NCBI GenBank assembly: GCA_002723385.1 | Contig: PBNY01000097.1 | Coordinates: forward strand, 1-60,789 | DNA length: 60,789 bases | DNA from: Oceanospirillaceae bacterium | Lineage (GTDB): Bacteria; Pseudomonadota; Gammaproteobacteria; Pseudomonadales; Oceanobacteraceae | Direction: 5' to 3' | Part shown: positions 44,836 to 56,086 of the stretch, piece by piece | How the letters are laid out: each line of letters begins with the position of its first letter | How positions within the stretch are numbered: the stretch's first letter is position 1 | Translations under genes and position numbers: made by a program | Notes under the pieces: generated by a model | The model's input: the letters and a program-made list of their open reading frames with translations, nothing else | The model's database searches: none | Told to the model about the DNA's origin: nothing

Positions 44836-46938
44836 TCAGGAAGCCGGTGTTGCCAGGGTTTCGAGCAGAATGCTCTGAGCCTTGATCTCTTCTTCTCCTT
44901 CAGCCGGCTGACAGCGGACATACGATCCATCCGCTTGCAGAATCCACGCCTGACAGTTGTCCAGCATGTAGGCTTCCATTTCCTTCTTCATACGCTCTTT
45001 CAAACGGTTGGTTTCAACCGGGAACGCCGTTTCCACACGGTTCAGCAGGTTACGCTCCATGAGGTCTGCACTGCCCGCGTAAATTTCGTCCTTGCCGTTG
45101 TTGAGGAAGTAGGAAACCCGGGTGTGTTCCAGGAAACGACCAATGATTGAACGAACCTGAATATTCTCCGAAACCCCCGGAATGCCGGGCTTCAGGCAGC
45201 ACATACCGCGAATGATCAGTTCAATGCGCACACCCGACTGGGACGCACGATACAGAGCGCGAATCAGTTTCGGTTCCGTCAGGCCGTTGGCCTTCATACG
45301 AATCAGAGCTGGAAGACCCGCTTCGGCGTGAGCGCGCTCACGGTCGATCATGGCGATCAGATTCTTGTGCAGCGTAAACGGTGCATGGAACAGTTTTCGA
45401 ACTTTTTGGGCTGCTCCCATACCGGTCAACTGCTGGAACACGGTATGAACGTCTTCACCAATGACATCGTTACAAGTCAGGAAGCTGTAGTCAGTGTACG
45501 CACGAGCGTTGCCCGCGTGGTAGTTACCGGTACCCAAATGCACATAGCGTTTGAAGCGGCTCTCTTCCTTGCGCACGATCAGCATCATCTTGGCGTGTGT
45601 CTTGTATCCCACCACACCGTACACCACCACCGCCCCGGCTTCTTGCAGGCGGTTGGCCAGGTAGAGGTTTTCCTCTTCGTCGAAGCGCGCACGCAGTTCG
45701 ATCACCACCGTGACTTCCTTGCCATTGCGGGCGGCGTCCACCAGCGCGTTGACAATCTCGGACTTGGCTCCCGTACGGTACAAGGTCTGCTTGATCGCTT
45801 TGACAGCAGGATCCTTGGCCGCTTCGCGGAGCAAATCCACCACCGGAGTGAAAGACTCGAACGGATGGTGCAGCAAGGTATCTTTTTCGCGAATGCTCTC
45901 GAAGATGCTCTTCTTGAACTTGATGTTCTTCGGCAGCCCCGGCGTGAAGCGGTTGTACTGCAGATCCGGGCGGGAAATCTGACCAATCACTTCCATCAGG
46001 CGGGCCAGATTCACCGGGCCGTTAACCTTGTAAAGGTCGGTTTCTTTCAGATTGAACTGACGCAGCAGGAAGTCCACCAGCTCATCCGGGCAATTGTCTG
46101 CCACTTCCAGACGCATTTCTTCACCGAAGTTACGGGAATGCAGCTCGTCTTCCAGCGCCGAGGCCAGATCACGCGTGGTGTCTTCGTCGATTTCCAGGTC
46201 CGCATTTCGGGTCACACGGAACTGGTAGCAGCCCTTGACCTTCATGCCCGGGAACAACTCATCCGCGTATTCATGGATCATGGACGACAGGAAGATGAAG
46301 TTGTCGCCGCCGTCCGTCAGTTCAGTCGGGATGCGGATAATACGTGGCAATGAACGCGGGGCCGGGATGATCGCCAGACCGGTCTCACGGCCAAACGCAT
46401 CCTTGCCTTCCAGCGCCACAATAAAGTTCAGGCTCTTGTTCACCAGACGCGGGAACGGATGAGACGGATCCAGACCGATCGGGCTGACCAGCGGCAAGAT
46501 GCTCTCTTCGTAGTAACTGCGAACCCACTCGCGCTGATCTTCGGTCAGATCACGACGTCGCAGAAAGTGGATGTTCTCTTGCGCCAGCGCAGGCAACAGG
46601 GTTTCGTTCAGAATGCGGTACTGGCGTTCCACAGTTTCGCTGCACAGGGAGTGAATCGCATCCAGAACCTGCTGCGGGTGCATGCCGTCAGCGCCGGCCT
46701 GCTCGCGGGCAAAGGTCAGCTGCTGGGTCAGGTTGGCCACCCGAACCTCGTAGAACTCGTCCAGGTTTTTACTGAAGATACACAGGAAGAACAGCCGATC
46801 CAGCAGCGGGTGGCGTTCATCCAGCGCCTGCTCCAGTACACGAATATTGAACTGCACGTGGCTCAGTTCACGATTGATGTAGAGGTCGGTGTTGTACAGG
46901 TCGATGCTGTTCACATCGGCTTGTTGTTCATCAGTCAT
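44836..46938 (-). CDS. ppk1: polyphosphate kinase 1
   Basis: Ppk1 polymerises ATP gamma-phosphate into polyphosphate through a phospho-His. The catalytic His is in GYKTHAKMMLIV; the second is in the YVHLGTGNYH stretch. The N-terminal domain starts YINRELSHVQFNIRVLEQA. The ATG at 46938 follows GAGGAA and gives 700 residues; a TTG one codon earlier is not needed. It is ten bases after hemB, so the two are probably co-transcribed. Confidence 0.97.
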   Translation of the reverse strand: MTDEQQADVNSIDLYNTDLYINRELSHVQFNIRVLEQALDERHPLLDRLFFLCIFSKNLDEFYEVRVANLTQQLTFAREQAGADGMHPQQVLDAIHSLCSETVERQYRILNETLLPALAQENIHFLRRRDLTEDQREWVRSYYEESILPLVSPIGLDPSHPFPRLVNKSLNFIVALEGKDAFGRETGLAIIPAPRSLPRIIRIPTELTDGGDNFIFLSSMIHEYADELFPGMKVKGCYQFRVTRNADLEIDEDTTRDLASALEDELHSRNFGEEMRLEVADNCPDELVDFLLRQFNLKETDLYKVNGPVNLARLMEVIGQISRPDLQYNRFTPGLPKNIKFKKSIFESIREKDTLLHHPFESFTPVVDLLREAAKDPAVKAIKQTLYRTGAKSEIVNALVDAARNGKEVTVVIELRARFDEEENLYLANRLQEAGAVVVYGVVGYKTHAKMMLIVRKEESRFKRYVHLGTGNYHAGNARAYTDYSFLTCNDVIGEDVHTVFQQLTGMGAAQKVRKLFHAPFTLHKNLIAMIDRERAHAEAGLPALIRMKANGLTEPKLIRALYRASQSGVRIELIIRGMCCLKPGIPGVSENIQVRSIIGRFLEHTRVSYFLNNGKDEIYAGSADLMERNLLNRVETAFPVETNRLKERMKKEMEAYMLDNCQAWILQADGSYVRCQPAEGEEEIKAQSILLETLATPAS

Positions 46939-46948
46939 CAAGGATTCC

Positions 46949-48022
<1,074 letters not shown>

Positions 48023-48145
48023 TCAGTCGTAAATTGTATCTTGCTTTCAGTCGGGGCGAGCCACGATATATCAAAAAAATGACGGTTTTCGGTCGTTCTG
48101 AAGAAAGCTTTAACCCGGCCCGAATTCGAACCGGGAAAACGCTGG

Positions 48146-50968
48146 CTACTGATACTTTTCTTCCAGCCGCGAGATGACATCGTTGGCGACCCGCAGACTT
48201 TCCAGCAAATCGAGCAGGTTGTAGTCCAGATTGACGTTGAGATGGGTCGACTGGCCATCAAAGAAGTCGGGGTTGGCACCCTGAAATTTCAGCGCCAGGT
48301 TCAGCGCACCGTCCGACTGGTACTGAATACCGGAACTGAGTTCGGTGTAATGGAAGTTTTCCAACGCTTGCATGGCCAGTCCGACGGTTGGGTCGGTTTG
48401 TTTGAGAGAAGCACTGGTTTCGGTGTTGTAACGCAAGATGCCACCTGGTGGGCGGGCAAACAGATTTCCGCCGGGCACCGTTGGGCCTTCCGGAGTCAGA
48501 ACCACAGGCAGCACCCCATCCAGTACACCGCTGGCCTCTATACCGGCGTTCGGTTCCAGTGCCGCCAGTTCCTTGAGCTGGAGTCGATACAGTTCCACTC
48601 CAAACGCATTGATGTCCTTTCGGCTGTCAAACCGCGCTGCTGGAACCTGAATCTGTCCACCGAGCAAATTCATATGTATTTCGTACAAATTGAGTTCATA
48701 CCAGTCGGGTGACAGACGCAGTCGCGAGCGAGCCAGCATATCGGTTAATTCCACCCCGGCATTGAGGCTTTCACCGCTAAGCTGGGCATCCACCACCCAC
48801 TCGGTCGCCGGGCCAGACAAGCTGTCTGACGAACTTCCCACTCCGGACAACGCCGGTTGCATGGACAGCAGCAGTGACCAGTGATCCGCAGCAATGCTGT
48901 TGTCGTAGATCAGACTGATATCGTCGCCACGCAGCATGACATCGGGCTGGATCAAACCACTGTCCAGTGACCAGTCAACCCACCCCTGTCCCGATACCTG
49001 CCCCCCCAATAACTGCACCGAGGTCAAGGTCGACATCTCGGCCAGCCCCATGTCGTCCCAGTTCAGACGCGCCTGCTGCAGGTGCCATTGCAACGCACCC
49101 TGGCCTTTATCCAGCTGGTGCTGAACAAACCCGCGTAATTTCAGCTGTTGTTTCGCCGCCTCAACCTTCAGCCGGGCGTTAAGGGCCAGATCATCGAGTC
49201 CAAGCTCAATACGCGACTCAATCCGGGCATCAGGAAGCGGCCAGTCACCAGCCCGAGAGGGGAACAGTGCTGTGGTCAGATCACAAGTCAGCTGGGTCAG
49301 TGCAGGAATACAGCTGAATCCAGAGGTGTCGAGATTCAGCTGGATATCGTCCTTGTCCAGTTGTACCGGTTGCAGAGTCAGAGTCACCGGATCCGCGTGC
49401 AACGCCTGTCCGGTGCGAGTTGCTTCCCACTGCACGGACAGTTTCTGTCCCCAACGCCCATTCAACCTTCCAATGCGCCAGCCGCTGACATCCGGTACAT
49501 CAGCCTTCAGACTGAAGCCCCTGGAAGTCAACTGACCACCTCGAAGGCTCGCTTCAAGATTCAACCTTCCATGACTGCTGATACTCGCCATGGCAGATTC
49601 CGGCGGCACAGGCACCTTGGCATCAAGTCCCAGCCGCATGGCACCTGTCACCTGAATCAGATCGGAGCGGGTGGGGGTTTGCAGCTGCAATTCCGGCTTC
49701 AGTGAGATATCCACACGCTCGTTACCCCGCACACTCAGTGGCAAGCTGCCTTGCAGCTCACACTGCTCCAATGCTGGCGGACATTGGATGGTCAACGCAC
49801 CCTTGGGTTGCGACAAGGAACGAACGGGCTCTGTCGTGGAAGCCAACGTCAACCCCGATGTCGTCATCTTCAGATTCCAGTCGCCTTCTGCCGTGTCTTT
49901 GTTCAGATCGAGGGCCAGCTTGCCGGATTGCCAACGCCACTCGGGCACCAGCGTCGTAGACCGGGTGTTGGCCATCAGCCGCGCCTGAAGCACCAGATCC
50001 TGAGGAATCCTCAACACCGGAGGCAACTCGGTGGTGGCCGTGAGAGTCACATCGGTCAGCAATGCCGGGAGATCTCGTGCGGGCGGAAACCGGTGTTGCA
50101 ATTCATCAGCTTGCCACTGCTGGCGCAGTTCGATCCGGGTGTTGCCAGACTCCAGGCGCTGGATGGCCGCAAAGGTTTGCATCAACAATTGCTCACCATC
50201 AGCCAGCTGTACGATCCAGTCACCGCGCTGATGCAGCTGCAACTCCAGCTGCCATGGATGACCGACATCAGCCAACTCCAGGTTTCCGCCCAGATGCCAG
50301 CGGGCCGGGGTCAGTTCAGCCGTCAGATGCGCAGTAGCCTGCTGGTGGTGCAGGTTCAGTGCCCGAATCAGGACACGTTCAATCGGCAACTTCAGCAGAC
50401 CGGGCAAATCCGGCACAACCAGCTCACTGGACTGCAGTCGCTGTTTCGCCGCTTCTCCCGCTTGCCGGGCGGTCAGCACCGCCACTTGTTCACCCGACTG
50501 CTGCAGGGTGATATCGACCGAGTCCAATGTGAGCGATTGAATATGCCCAAGCTGCTCGGCATTCACCAGTTGCTCCGGGGTAAAACGCAACGCCAGACCG
50601 CTCAGACGGATTTCGGTGCCGTCATCCAGCGCCATCCTGGCGTACTCAATATCGAGGCCTTCCCAGTCCCAGTGCCGGATCTGTACCTCACCGTCGATAT
50701 CTGCCAGCCAGGCCAGGGCATCGGGCGTCCAGCGATTGAGCACCGGTTTCAGAATCTGGGGGAGAAAGACCAGCAGCAAGGTCAGCAACACCACGCTGAT
50801 GCCGGTACCAACCAGAAGATAGCGCCACCAGCGTCGGAGATGACGTCCCGGAGATGACGCGTGCGGAACAGAAGGAGCATCCACCATCGAAGGCTCAGCC
50901 AAAACCCCTTGCTGAGTCTCGGATGTGGATGAATGGGATGACTCTGGCCCAGCTCCGTTCTGGGTCAT
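48146..50968 (-). CDS. YdbH-family inner-membrane-anchored AsmA-like protein
   Basis: A 940-residue protein with a polar N-terminus, one transmembrane helix (residues about 48-71), then a long repetitive beta-rich periplasmic part like AsmA/TamB-superfamily proteins that bridge the envelope. The C-terminal segments GGILRYNTET, ALENFHYTELSSGI and NVNLDYNLLDLLESL are typical of YdbH. E. coli YdbH, TamB and YhdP are redundant in phospholipid transport to the outer membrane, so the same role is likely. The gene is alone between hemB and rpiA; the usual YnbE/YdbL partners are not seen. Confidence 0.85.
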   Translation of the reverse strand: MTQNGAGPESSHSSTSETQQGVLAEPSMVDAPSVPHASSPGRHLRRWWRYLLVGTGISVVLLTLLLVFLPQILKPVLNRWTPDALAWLADIDGEVQIRHWDWEGLDIEYARMALDDGTEIRLSGLALRFTPEQLVNAEQLGHIQSLTLDSVDITLQQSGEQVAVLTARQAGEAAKQRLQSSELVVPDLPGLLKLPIERVLIRALNLHHQQATAHLTAELTPARWHLGGNLELADVGHPWQLELQLHQRGDWIVQLADGEQLLMQTFAAIQRLESGNTRIELRQQWQADELQHRFPPARDLPALLTDVTLTATTELPPVLRIPQDLVLQARLMANTRSTTLVPEWRWQSGKLALDLNKDTAEGDWNLKMTTSGLTLASTTEPVRSLSQPKGALTIQCPPALEQCELQGSLPLSVRGNERVDISLKPELQLQTPTRSDLIQVTGAMRLGLDAKVPVPPESAMASISSHGRLNLEASLRGGQLTSRGFSLKADVPDVSGWRIGRLNGRWGQKLSVQWEATRTGQALHADPVTLTLQPVQLDKDDIQLNLDTSGFSCIPALTQLTCDLTTALFPSRAGDWPLPDARIESRIELGLDDLALNARLKVEAAKQQLKLRGFVQHQLDKGQGALQWHLQQARLNWDDMGLAEMSTLTSVQLLGGQVSGQGWVDWSLDSGLIQPDVMLRGDDISLIYDNSIAADHWSLLLSMQPALSGVGSSSDSLSGPATEWVVDAQLSGESLNAGVELTDMLARSRLRLSPDWYELNLYEIHMNLLGGQIQVPAARFDSRKDINAFGVELYRLQLKELAALEPNAGIEASGVLDGVLPVVLTPEGPTVPGGNLFARPPGGILRYNTETSASLKQTDPTVGLAMQALENFHYTELSSGIQYQSDGALNLALKFQGANPDFFDGQSTHLNVNLDYNLLDLLESLRVANDVISRLEEKYQ

Positions 50969-50980
50969 GAACGTGCTCCG

Positions 50981-51691
50981 TCAGTCGCGACTCAGGGTCT
51001 GGACACCGTCCTGAGTGCCCAGCAGCAGGATATCGGCGGAACGCAGCGCAAACAGGCCGTTGGTGATCACGCCTGTGATCTGGTTTATGCGGCTTTCCAG
51101 TTCGGTGGCTGCCTGAGCACCATTCAGTCCGCTGCCATTGATGCGCAGGTTGTGGACATCCAGAATGTGGCCGCCGTTGTCGGTCACGACGCCCTGACGG
51201 TAGACCGGATCACCGCCCAGTTTCACCAGTTCACGCGCCACGTGCGAACGCGCCATCGGGATCACTTCCACCGGCAGCGGAAAAGTGCCCATGGTATCGA
51301 CCAGCTTGGTTTCGTCGGCTACGCAGATCACGGTTTTGGCCACAGCTGCCACGATCTTTTCACGGGTCAGGGCCGCGCCGCCGCCCTTGATCATTTCCAG
51401 CTGATGGTTGATCTCATCCGCACCGTCAATATAAAAATCCAGTGCCGGAACGCCATTCAGATCGTACACAGGAATACCGTGTTGCTTCAGGCGCTCGGCA
51501 GATGCTTCGGAACTGGCCACAGCACCATCAAATTGGGTTTTGTAGGCCGCCAACGCATCGATAAAACAGTTGGCGGTGGAGCCGGTACCAACGCCAACAA
51601 TACTGTCATCTTCCAGGTGCGGCAGAATGTATTCAGCGGCGGCCTCACCGACAGCCTGCTTGAGTTGATCCTGATTCATTGTTTCGCTCAT
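50981..51691 (-). CDS. rpiA: ribose-5-phosphate isomerase A
   Basis: RpiA interconverts ribulose and ribose 5-phosphate in the pentose phosphate pathway. Seen: [16 protein letters not shown], the substrate loop GADEIN and the catalytic [12 protein letters not shown] segment. The ATG at 51691 gives 236 residues (E. coli 219); ATGs at 51703 and 51679 are alternatives. It is divergent from ilvA, as in pseudomonads. Confidence 0.97.
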   Translation of the reverse strand: MSETMNQDQLKQAVGEAAAEYILPHLEDDSIVGVGTGSTANCFIDALAAYKTQFDGAVASSEASAERLKQHGIPVYDLNGVPALDFYIDGADEINHQLEMIKGGGAALTREKIVAAVAKTVICVADETKLVDTMGTFPLPVEVIPMARSHVARELVKLGGDPVYRQGVVTDNGGHILDVHNLRINGSGLNGAQAATELESRINQITGVITNGLFALRSADILLLGTQDGVQTLSRD

Positions 51692-51780
51692 GGTGCTCTT
51701 CAATCGGGAGTGTTCGGCGCCATTATAGGCGCTGTTGCGTTACAATGCGCTGCTTGCATTCAGACAATGGAAAACCCTTC

Positions 51781-53310
51781 ATGCTTAACAAATACCTCAG
51801 AAAAATTCTGACTGCCCGAGTGTACGACGTCGCCGTTGAGTCGCCGTTGGACATCGCGCCGTTCCTGACCGAACGTCTGGGGAATCAGATCTGGATCAAG
51901 CGTGAAGACGAACAGCCGGTTTATTCCTTCAAGATTCGCGGTGCCTACAACAAGGTGGCGCAGCTGTCGCAGGCAGAAAAAGACAAAGGCGTAGTCGCGG
52001 CCTCCGCTGGCAACCACGCACAGGGTCTGGCGCTGGCGGCCAAGGAATTGGGCATCAAGGCCGTCATTGTCATGCCGCGTACCACACCTGAAATCAAGGT
52101 ACGCTCCGTGAAAGCACGCGGTGCGCGAGTGGTACTGCACGGTGATGCCTTTGACGATGCGTTTGCCTATTCCCAGAAGCTGGTGGCAGAGAAGGGTATG
52201 ACCTACATCCACCCGTATGACGATGAAGAAGTCATCGCAGGGCAGGGCACGATTGGTATGGAAATCCTGCGGCAGATGCACAAGACCGTCAAAACCAACC
52301 CGGATGCGATCTTTGTCCCCGTCGGTGGCGGTGGCCTGATTGCCGGTGTCGCCGCCTACGTCAAAGCCCTGCATCCGGAAATCAAGATCATCGGCGTTGA
52401 AAGCACCGAATCCGCCTGTCTGGCCGCCGCCCTGGATGCCAATGAACGCGTGATTCTGCCGCAAGTCGGCATCTTTGCTGACGGTGTGGCGGTAGCCCAG
52501 ATCGGTGAGCACACCTGGGAAGTGGCCAAGGATCACGTTGACGAAGTCATCACCTGTACTCCGGACGAACTCTGCGCTGCCATCAAGGACACCTTCGACG
52601 ACACCCGCGCTGTGTGCGAGCCCGCTGGCTCACTGGCCGTGGCCGGAATGAAAAAGTACATCGAACGTGAGGGCTGTGAAGGCCAGAATCTGGTTGCGAT
52701 TCTCAGCGGTGCCAACGTCAACTTCGACCGCCTGCGCTACATCTCCGAAGTGGCCGAGATCGGTGAAGGCCGGGAAGTCATTCTGGCAGCCACGATTCCT
52801 GAGCGTCCGGGCAGTTTCCAGAAATTCTGCAGCCTGCTCGGCAAGCGCCCGATCACGGAATTCAATTACCGTTTCAGCGACCCGGACAAGGCGCGCATTT
52901 ACGTGGGTGTCAAAGTCGGTGGCGAAGCGGATGCACGCCAATCACTGGTTGACCAGCTCAAGGGGGAAGACTACCCGGTACTGGACATCACCGACGACGA
53001 CGTTGCCAAGTATCACATCCGTCACATGGTCGGCGGCCACGCGCCCGGTAAAGTCACCAACGAACGTATTTACCGATTCGAATTTCCGGAACGTCCAGGC
53101 GCTTTGCTGAACTTCCTGAAAACACTCGGTAAACGCTTCAACATCTCCTTGTTCCACTACCGTAACCACGGTGCCGCCTACGGGCGCGTACTGATCGGAC
53201 TGGAAGTACCTGACGAACGCATCCAGGAATTGCAGGAACAGATCGACAAACTGGGCTACCGTTTCTGGGAAGAGACCGATAACCCGGCTTATCAGGCCTT
53301 TTTGCGGTAA
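51781..53310 (+). CDS. ilvA: threonine dehydratase, biosynthetic (IlvA)
   Basis: IlvA deaminates threonine to 2-oxobutanoate for isoleucine synthesis and is feedback-inhibited by isoleucine. The 509-residue protein has the PLP lysine in YSFKIRGAYN (Lys51), the phosphate loop VGGGGLIAG, and two C-terminal ACT-like regulatory domains (each opened by ERPGSFQKFCS and ERPGALLNFLK). It is therefore the regulated biosynthetic form. The ATG at 51781 is chosen; an upstream start at 51679 would run into rpiA. Confidence 0.96.
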   Translation: MLNKYLRKILTARVYDVAVESPLDIAPFLTERLGNQIWIKREDEQPVYSFKIRGAYNKVAQLSQAEKDKGVVAASAGNHAQGLALAAKELGIKAVIVMPRTTPEIKVRSVKARGARVVLHGDAFDDAFAYSQKLVAEKGMTYIHPYDDEEVIAGQGTIGMEILRQMHKTVKTNPDAIFVPVGGGGLIAGVAAYVKALHPEIKIIGVESTESACLAAALDANERVILPQVGIFADGVAVAQIGEHTWEVAKDHVDEVITCTPDELCAAIKDTFDDTRAVCEPAGSLAVAGMKKYIEREGCEGQNLVAILSGANVNFDRLRYISEVAEIGEGREVILAATIPERPGSFQKFCSLLGKRPITEFNYRFSDPDKARIYVGVKVGGEADARQSLVDQLKGEDYPVLDITDDDVAKYHIRHMVGGHAPGKVTNERIYRFEFPERPGALLNFLKTLGKRFNISLFHYRNHGAAYGRVLIGLEVPDERIQELQEQIDKLGYRFWEETDNPAYQAFLR

Positions 53311-53328
53311 CTAACGGGTTAGAAGCCG

Positions 53329-53637
53329 CTAAATCACGTTCGCCAGAACGGTATCGGACTCGCGCAAAACCAGCCTCTGCCCCTGATTGAGCCAGGTCGT
53401 GCAGGCAACCCGCAGCAAGGAGGCGAAGTTACCCACTTCGCCTCGCTTGTGGATAACTTCCCGGTGAATGCGGGTCAGGAAAGTCGCCAGAGTCAGATCC
53501 GCGTCCGCTGCAATTTCTTCCAGCAACTGCCAGAAAATCGCTTCCAGACGGATGGAGGTCACCACGCCATCCAGTCGCACTGAGCGGGTTTTGAGTTCAA
53601 ACAGCTCGGGTTCTGCCCCGGAATAAATTTCACACAT
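53329..53637 (-). CDS. ribbon-helix-helix domain protein (RHH_4 type)
   Basis: A 102-residue protein with the family pattern MCEIYSGAEPELFE, TRSVRLDGVVTSIRLEAIFW and GEVGNFASLLRVACT. The N-terminal half could form a MetJ/Arc-type DNA-binding ribbon-helix-helix. Its targets are unknown. The ATG at 53637 follows GGAGG with nine bases spacing, preferred over the open frame to 53727. It is convergent with ilvA (18-base gap). Confidence 0.75.
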   Translation of the reverse strand: MCEIYSGAEPELFELKTRSVRLDGVVTSIRLEAIFWQLLEEIAADADLTLATFLTRIHREVIHKRGEVGNFASLLRVACTTWLNQGQRLVLRESDTVLANVI

Positions 53638-53728
53638 GGAAGCCGTCCTCCGCATCGCCATTCTGATCCCAGCCTGCATTCTGATGACAAAACCGTCAAC
53701 AGAAATAACAGGCCAGTTCAAACACACA

Positions 53729-54292
53729 TCACTGGCTTAGCAACGCATTGAACTGTGCCAGCCATGCCGGGTGAGCCGGCCAGGCAGGGGCAGTAACCAG
53801 CATTCCATCGGTCACAGCATCGGTCACTTCCAGATCGACGTACTCGCCACCTGATTGAGTCACTTCTGGCGCACAGGCCGGGTAGGCTGATACTTTTTTG
53901 CCTTCCAGAACGCCTGCAGCGGTCAGCAACTGGGCGCCGTGGCAGATCGCGGCGACCGGTTTTCCAGTCACAAAGAAATGGCGAATCTGCTCCAGAACCT
54001 TCGGATTCAGGCGCAGGTATTCCGGGGCACGACCGCCCGGCAGTAGCAGTGCATCGAAATCTTCGACCTCAATCGCATCAAAGCTGGCGTTCAGGGTAAA
54101 TCGATGTCCCGGTTTTTCGGAGTAGGTTTGTTCGCCTTCAAAATCGTGAATCGCCGTCATGACGTGTTCACCGGACTGTTTGTCCGGGCACACCACGCTG
54201 ACGTCGTGCCCAACCATTTGCAATGCCTGAAAAGGCACCATCAGTTCATAGTCTTCAACGTAGTCGCCTGCAATGATCAGTACCTTGGCCAT
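53729..54292 (-). CDS. DJ-1/PfpI family protein
   Basis: A 187-residue glutamine-amidotransferase-like protein with the nucleophile elbow AICHGA (Cys117, His118), [12 protein letters not shown] and the N-terminal YVEDYE segment. The family includes deglycases, chaperones and proteases, and which one applies cannot be told. It is likely cytoplasmic. It lies 91 bases upstream of the RHH gene on the same strand. Confidence 0.88.
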   Translation of the reverse strand: MAKVLIIAGDYVEDYELMVPFQALQMVGHDVSVVCPDKQSGEHVMTAIHDFEGEQTYSEKPGHRFTLNASFDAIEVEDFDALLLPGGRAPEYLRLNPKVLEQIRHFFVTGKPVAAICHGAQLLTAAGVLEGKKVSAYPACAPEVTQSGGEYVDLEVTDAVTDGMLVTAPAWPAHPAWLAQFNALLSQ

Positions 54293-54480
54293 AACGCACC
54301 TCTTGTTGTGTGGGGTTGTCGACGGGGGATTGTCCTGTCAAAAACCAATGTACGAACAAGGAACCGGTGACGGGTAATAGCGGGCTACTACCTCTGAGAT
54401 GCACGCCTCGGTGGCGCGATATGAAGTGTGCAGAGAGGGAAGGGGGGGGCATACGGCTCCCCTCGCAATGACATTGGTTA

Positions 54481-54509
54481 GAGAGCGTTTTCAATGAACA
54501 AACGCTCTC
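54481..54509 (-). terminator. perfect 10-bp hairpin after smrA
   Basis: GAGAGCGTTT pairs with AAACGCTCTC around a nine-base loop, 20 bases past the smrA stop on the minus strand. The T tract is poor, so termination is only probable. The rest of 54293-54528 holds no gene and includes an eight- to nine-base G run near 54445. Confidence 0.5.
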
Positions 54510-54528
54510 CGGGAGCCGGAAACTGGCG

Positions 54529-55113
54529 CTACAGTCGGCCCTTGCTGAACATTTCGCGTGCTTCCTGCTTTTTGCGCTCGCTCTTGCGCAGCAGTACATA
54601 GAAAGCCCCGGCTCCGCCGTGATGGGGCTGTGCCGTATGGTAAGCCTGAACATCATCCAGCTGTTCCAGCCAATGCACCAGATAGCTCTTGATCACCGCC
54701 GGATCACCTTCGCTGCGGTCACCTTTGCCGGGCAAAATCAACACGGAGCGAATATCGTGCTCCAGGCAATCGGTTATAAAGCGAAATACCTGTGAGCGGG
54801 ATTCTTCCACCGTGCGGCGATGCAGATCCAGACGGGCCTCAATTTCATATTTGCCCAGCCGTAATTTGCGAAATACACCGTCCTGAATGCCCGGGCGTTT
54901 AAAGCCCACAACATCGTGAGGGCCGATGCGTTTGACGTCGGTGGTGTGGAGGTAGTTGGGGTCTCGGGTTTGCACTTCCGTGACCGCCGCCTTGCGCCGC
55001 GCAGCCTGTGAAGCCAGGTTGATGTCGCCTTTCCGAATCTCTACCTTGGCCCGGACTTGGAGGGGCTCAACCCCTGCCATCTCTTCTAGGAACGCATTAT
55101 CCTGTTCGGTCAT
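54529..55113 (-). CDS. smrA: Smr-domain protein, SmrA-like endonuclease
   Basis: A 194-residue protein whose C-terminal half is a Smr (small MutS-related) nicking-endonuclease domain: LDLHRRTVEESR, VLILPGKGDRSEG and PHHGGAGAFYVLLR. The N-terminal half (FLEEMAGVEPL, KRPGIQDGVFRKLRLGKYE) resembles E. coli SmrA. Its exact cellular role is unknown; possible substrates are DNA or mRNA. Confidence 0.88.
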   Translation of the reverse strand: MTEQDNAFLEEMAGVEPLQVRAKVEIRKGDINLASQAARRKAAVTEVQTRDPNYLHTTDVKRIGPHDVVGFKRPGIQDGVFRKLRLGKYEIEARLDLHRRTVEESRSQVFRFITDCLEHDIRSVLILPGKGDRSEGDPAVIKSYLVHWLEQLDDVQAYHTAQPHHGGAGAFYVLLRKSERKKQEAREMFSKGRL

Positions 55114-55184
55114 GGCTCTGTCTCTCGTTCTGTCTGATCCACTCTGGGACTCAGTAAAAGCGGATCAGTTTCTGCCGCTTGTGA

Positions 55185-55934
55185 TCAGAAACTGTATACC
55201 AGAGTAACGCCAAATTCGGTGTCGGTGTTTTTGGTGTCCTCGGGTACATCATCGACATACTTGACCTTGTAGGTCAACTTTGTGGCCAAAGCGCCGTTCA
55301 ACTGACTTTGCAAACCGGTTTCGGTTTTGTAGATGCTGTTGCCCGCTCCCAGATCCGCATTGGCGGTCTGAGTGAAGGTGGTACCGTCATTGATTTTCCA
55401 GCCATATTTCAGCGCCAGACGAATGATGTCTTCTTCATCAATCTTGCCAGAATCCTGCAGCTTGTCGCGACGATAACCGGGGGCTGCTTCGATATCCAGA
55501 TGCTGCACGTCGGTGTGAACCAGTCGATAACCGTAACCGACCGATGCTGTGCTTTGATAGGTATAACCGCTGAAGCGGTCACGTTCCTGATCCGCCGTTA
55601 TGGCGATGTAGGAGTGTTCGCTGAACTTGCGATCAAACTGCACCGAGCCGTAGTACTTCTCCTTTGAGGTGACGTCGTCTTCCTCGCTGCGCAGAGCCTC
55701 CAGCTTGCTGTTGAAATCCCATTGGGTGCCGTCGCGATTGAGTGCGAATTTGCCGTTCAGGCTGCTGGTTTCGGTGTTGCCCGTGGTGGCAATGGTGCCC
55801 AGCTCGGCTGAACCGCCCCATACCGGAGCAGCGGGTGTGTCAGTCGTTTCTTCGGCGTGGACAAGAGGGCTGTGTGCGGTTGCCAGAGATACAACCAGGC
55901 TCGACAGGGCGATGGAAAGAGCGGAATGACGCAT
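55185..55934 (-). CDS. DUF481 outer-membrane beta-barrel protein
   Basis: The 249-residue precursor has a signal peptide (ALSIALSSLVVSLATAHS) and a beta-rich body starting WGGSAELGTIATTGNTETSS, the DUF481 hallmark, and ending in VTLVYSF with the terminal aromatic residue of outer-membrane proteins. The ATG at 55934 is chosen over a start at 56003 because it places the signal peptide first. Function of the family is unknown. Confidence 0.85.
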   Translation of the reverse strand: MRHSALSIALSSLVVSLATAHSPLVHAEETTDTPAAPVWGGSAELGTIATTGNTETSSLNGKFALNRDGTQWDFNSKLEALRSEEDDVTSKEKYYGSVQFDRKFSEHSYIAITADQERDRFSGYTYQSTASVGYGYRLVHTDVQHLDIEAAPGYRRDKLQDSGKIDEEDIIRLALKYGWKINDGTTFTQTANADLGAGNSIYKTETGLQSQLNGALATKLTYKVKYVDDVPEDTKNTDTEFGVTLVYSF

Positions 55935-56015
55935 GGGATGTTCCAGAAAATGTGATCTGTGACTCAAAAGCGTCAGGGTAACGACCCGCAAAGGGCACTG
56001 CAACTGCGACGTCCG

Positions 56016-56043
56016 GTGCAGTCAGGCCATGACCTGACTGCAC
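56016..56043 (-). terminator. perfect 11-bp hairpin between acyl-CoA ligase and DUF481 genes
   Basis: GTGCAGTCAGG and CCTGACTGCAC pair around a six-base loop, 44 bases after the ligase stop on the minus strand. There is no T tract. It may stabilise or punctuate the transcript rather than end it. Confidence 0.4.
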
Positions 56044-56086
56044 ACAGACGCATCCATCGCCGCCTTGGCTGGAAGACGGCAAACCA

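Noticed and set aside
44801-44840. Palindromes GAAACCGGTTTC and CCTGATCAGG between ppx and ppk1 as a special site
   Set aside because: Short palindromes in a 29-base convergent gap; they could be a weak terminator but have no T tract.
45328-46353. Plus-strand 341-residue open frame opposite ppk1
   Set aside because: It is a shadow of the strongly supported ppk1 reading frame, with no family features.
49751-50857. Plus-strand 368-residue open frame opposite the YdbH-like gene
   Set aside because: Gln/Arg-rich shadow of a conserved gene; no ribosome site or domain.
51679-51780. Longer ilvA start at 51679
   Set aside because: It overlaps the rpiA 5' region; the extra residues are Arg/Cys-rich and not family-like.
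54441-54450. G run as a phase-variable element
   Set aside because: It lies in a non-coding gap and not in a promoter spacer or gene that I can identify.
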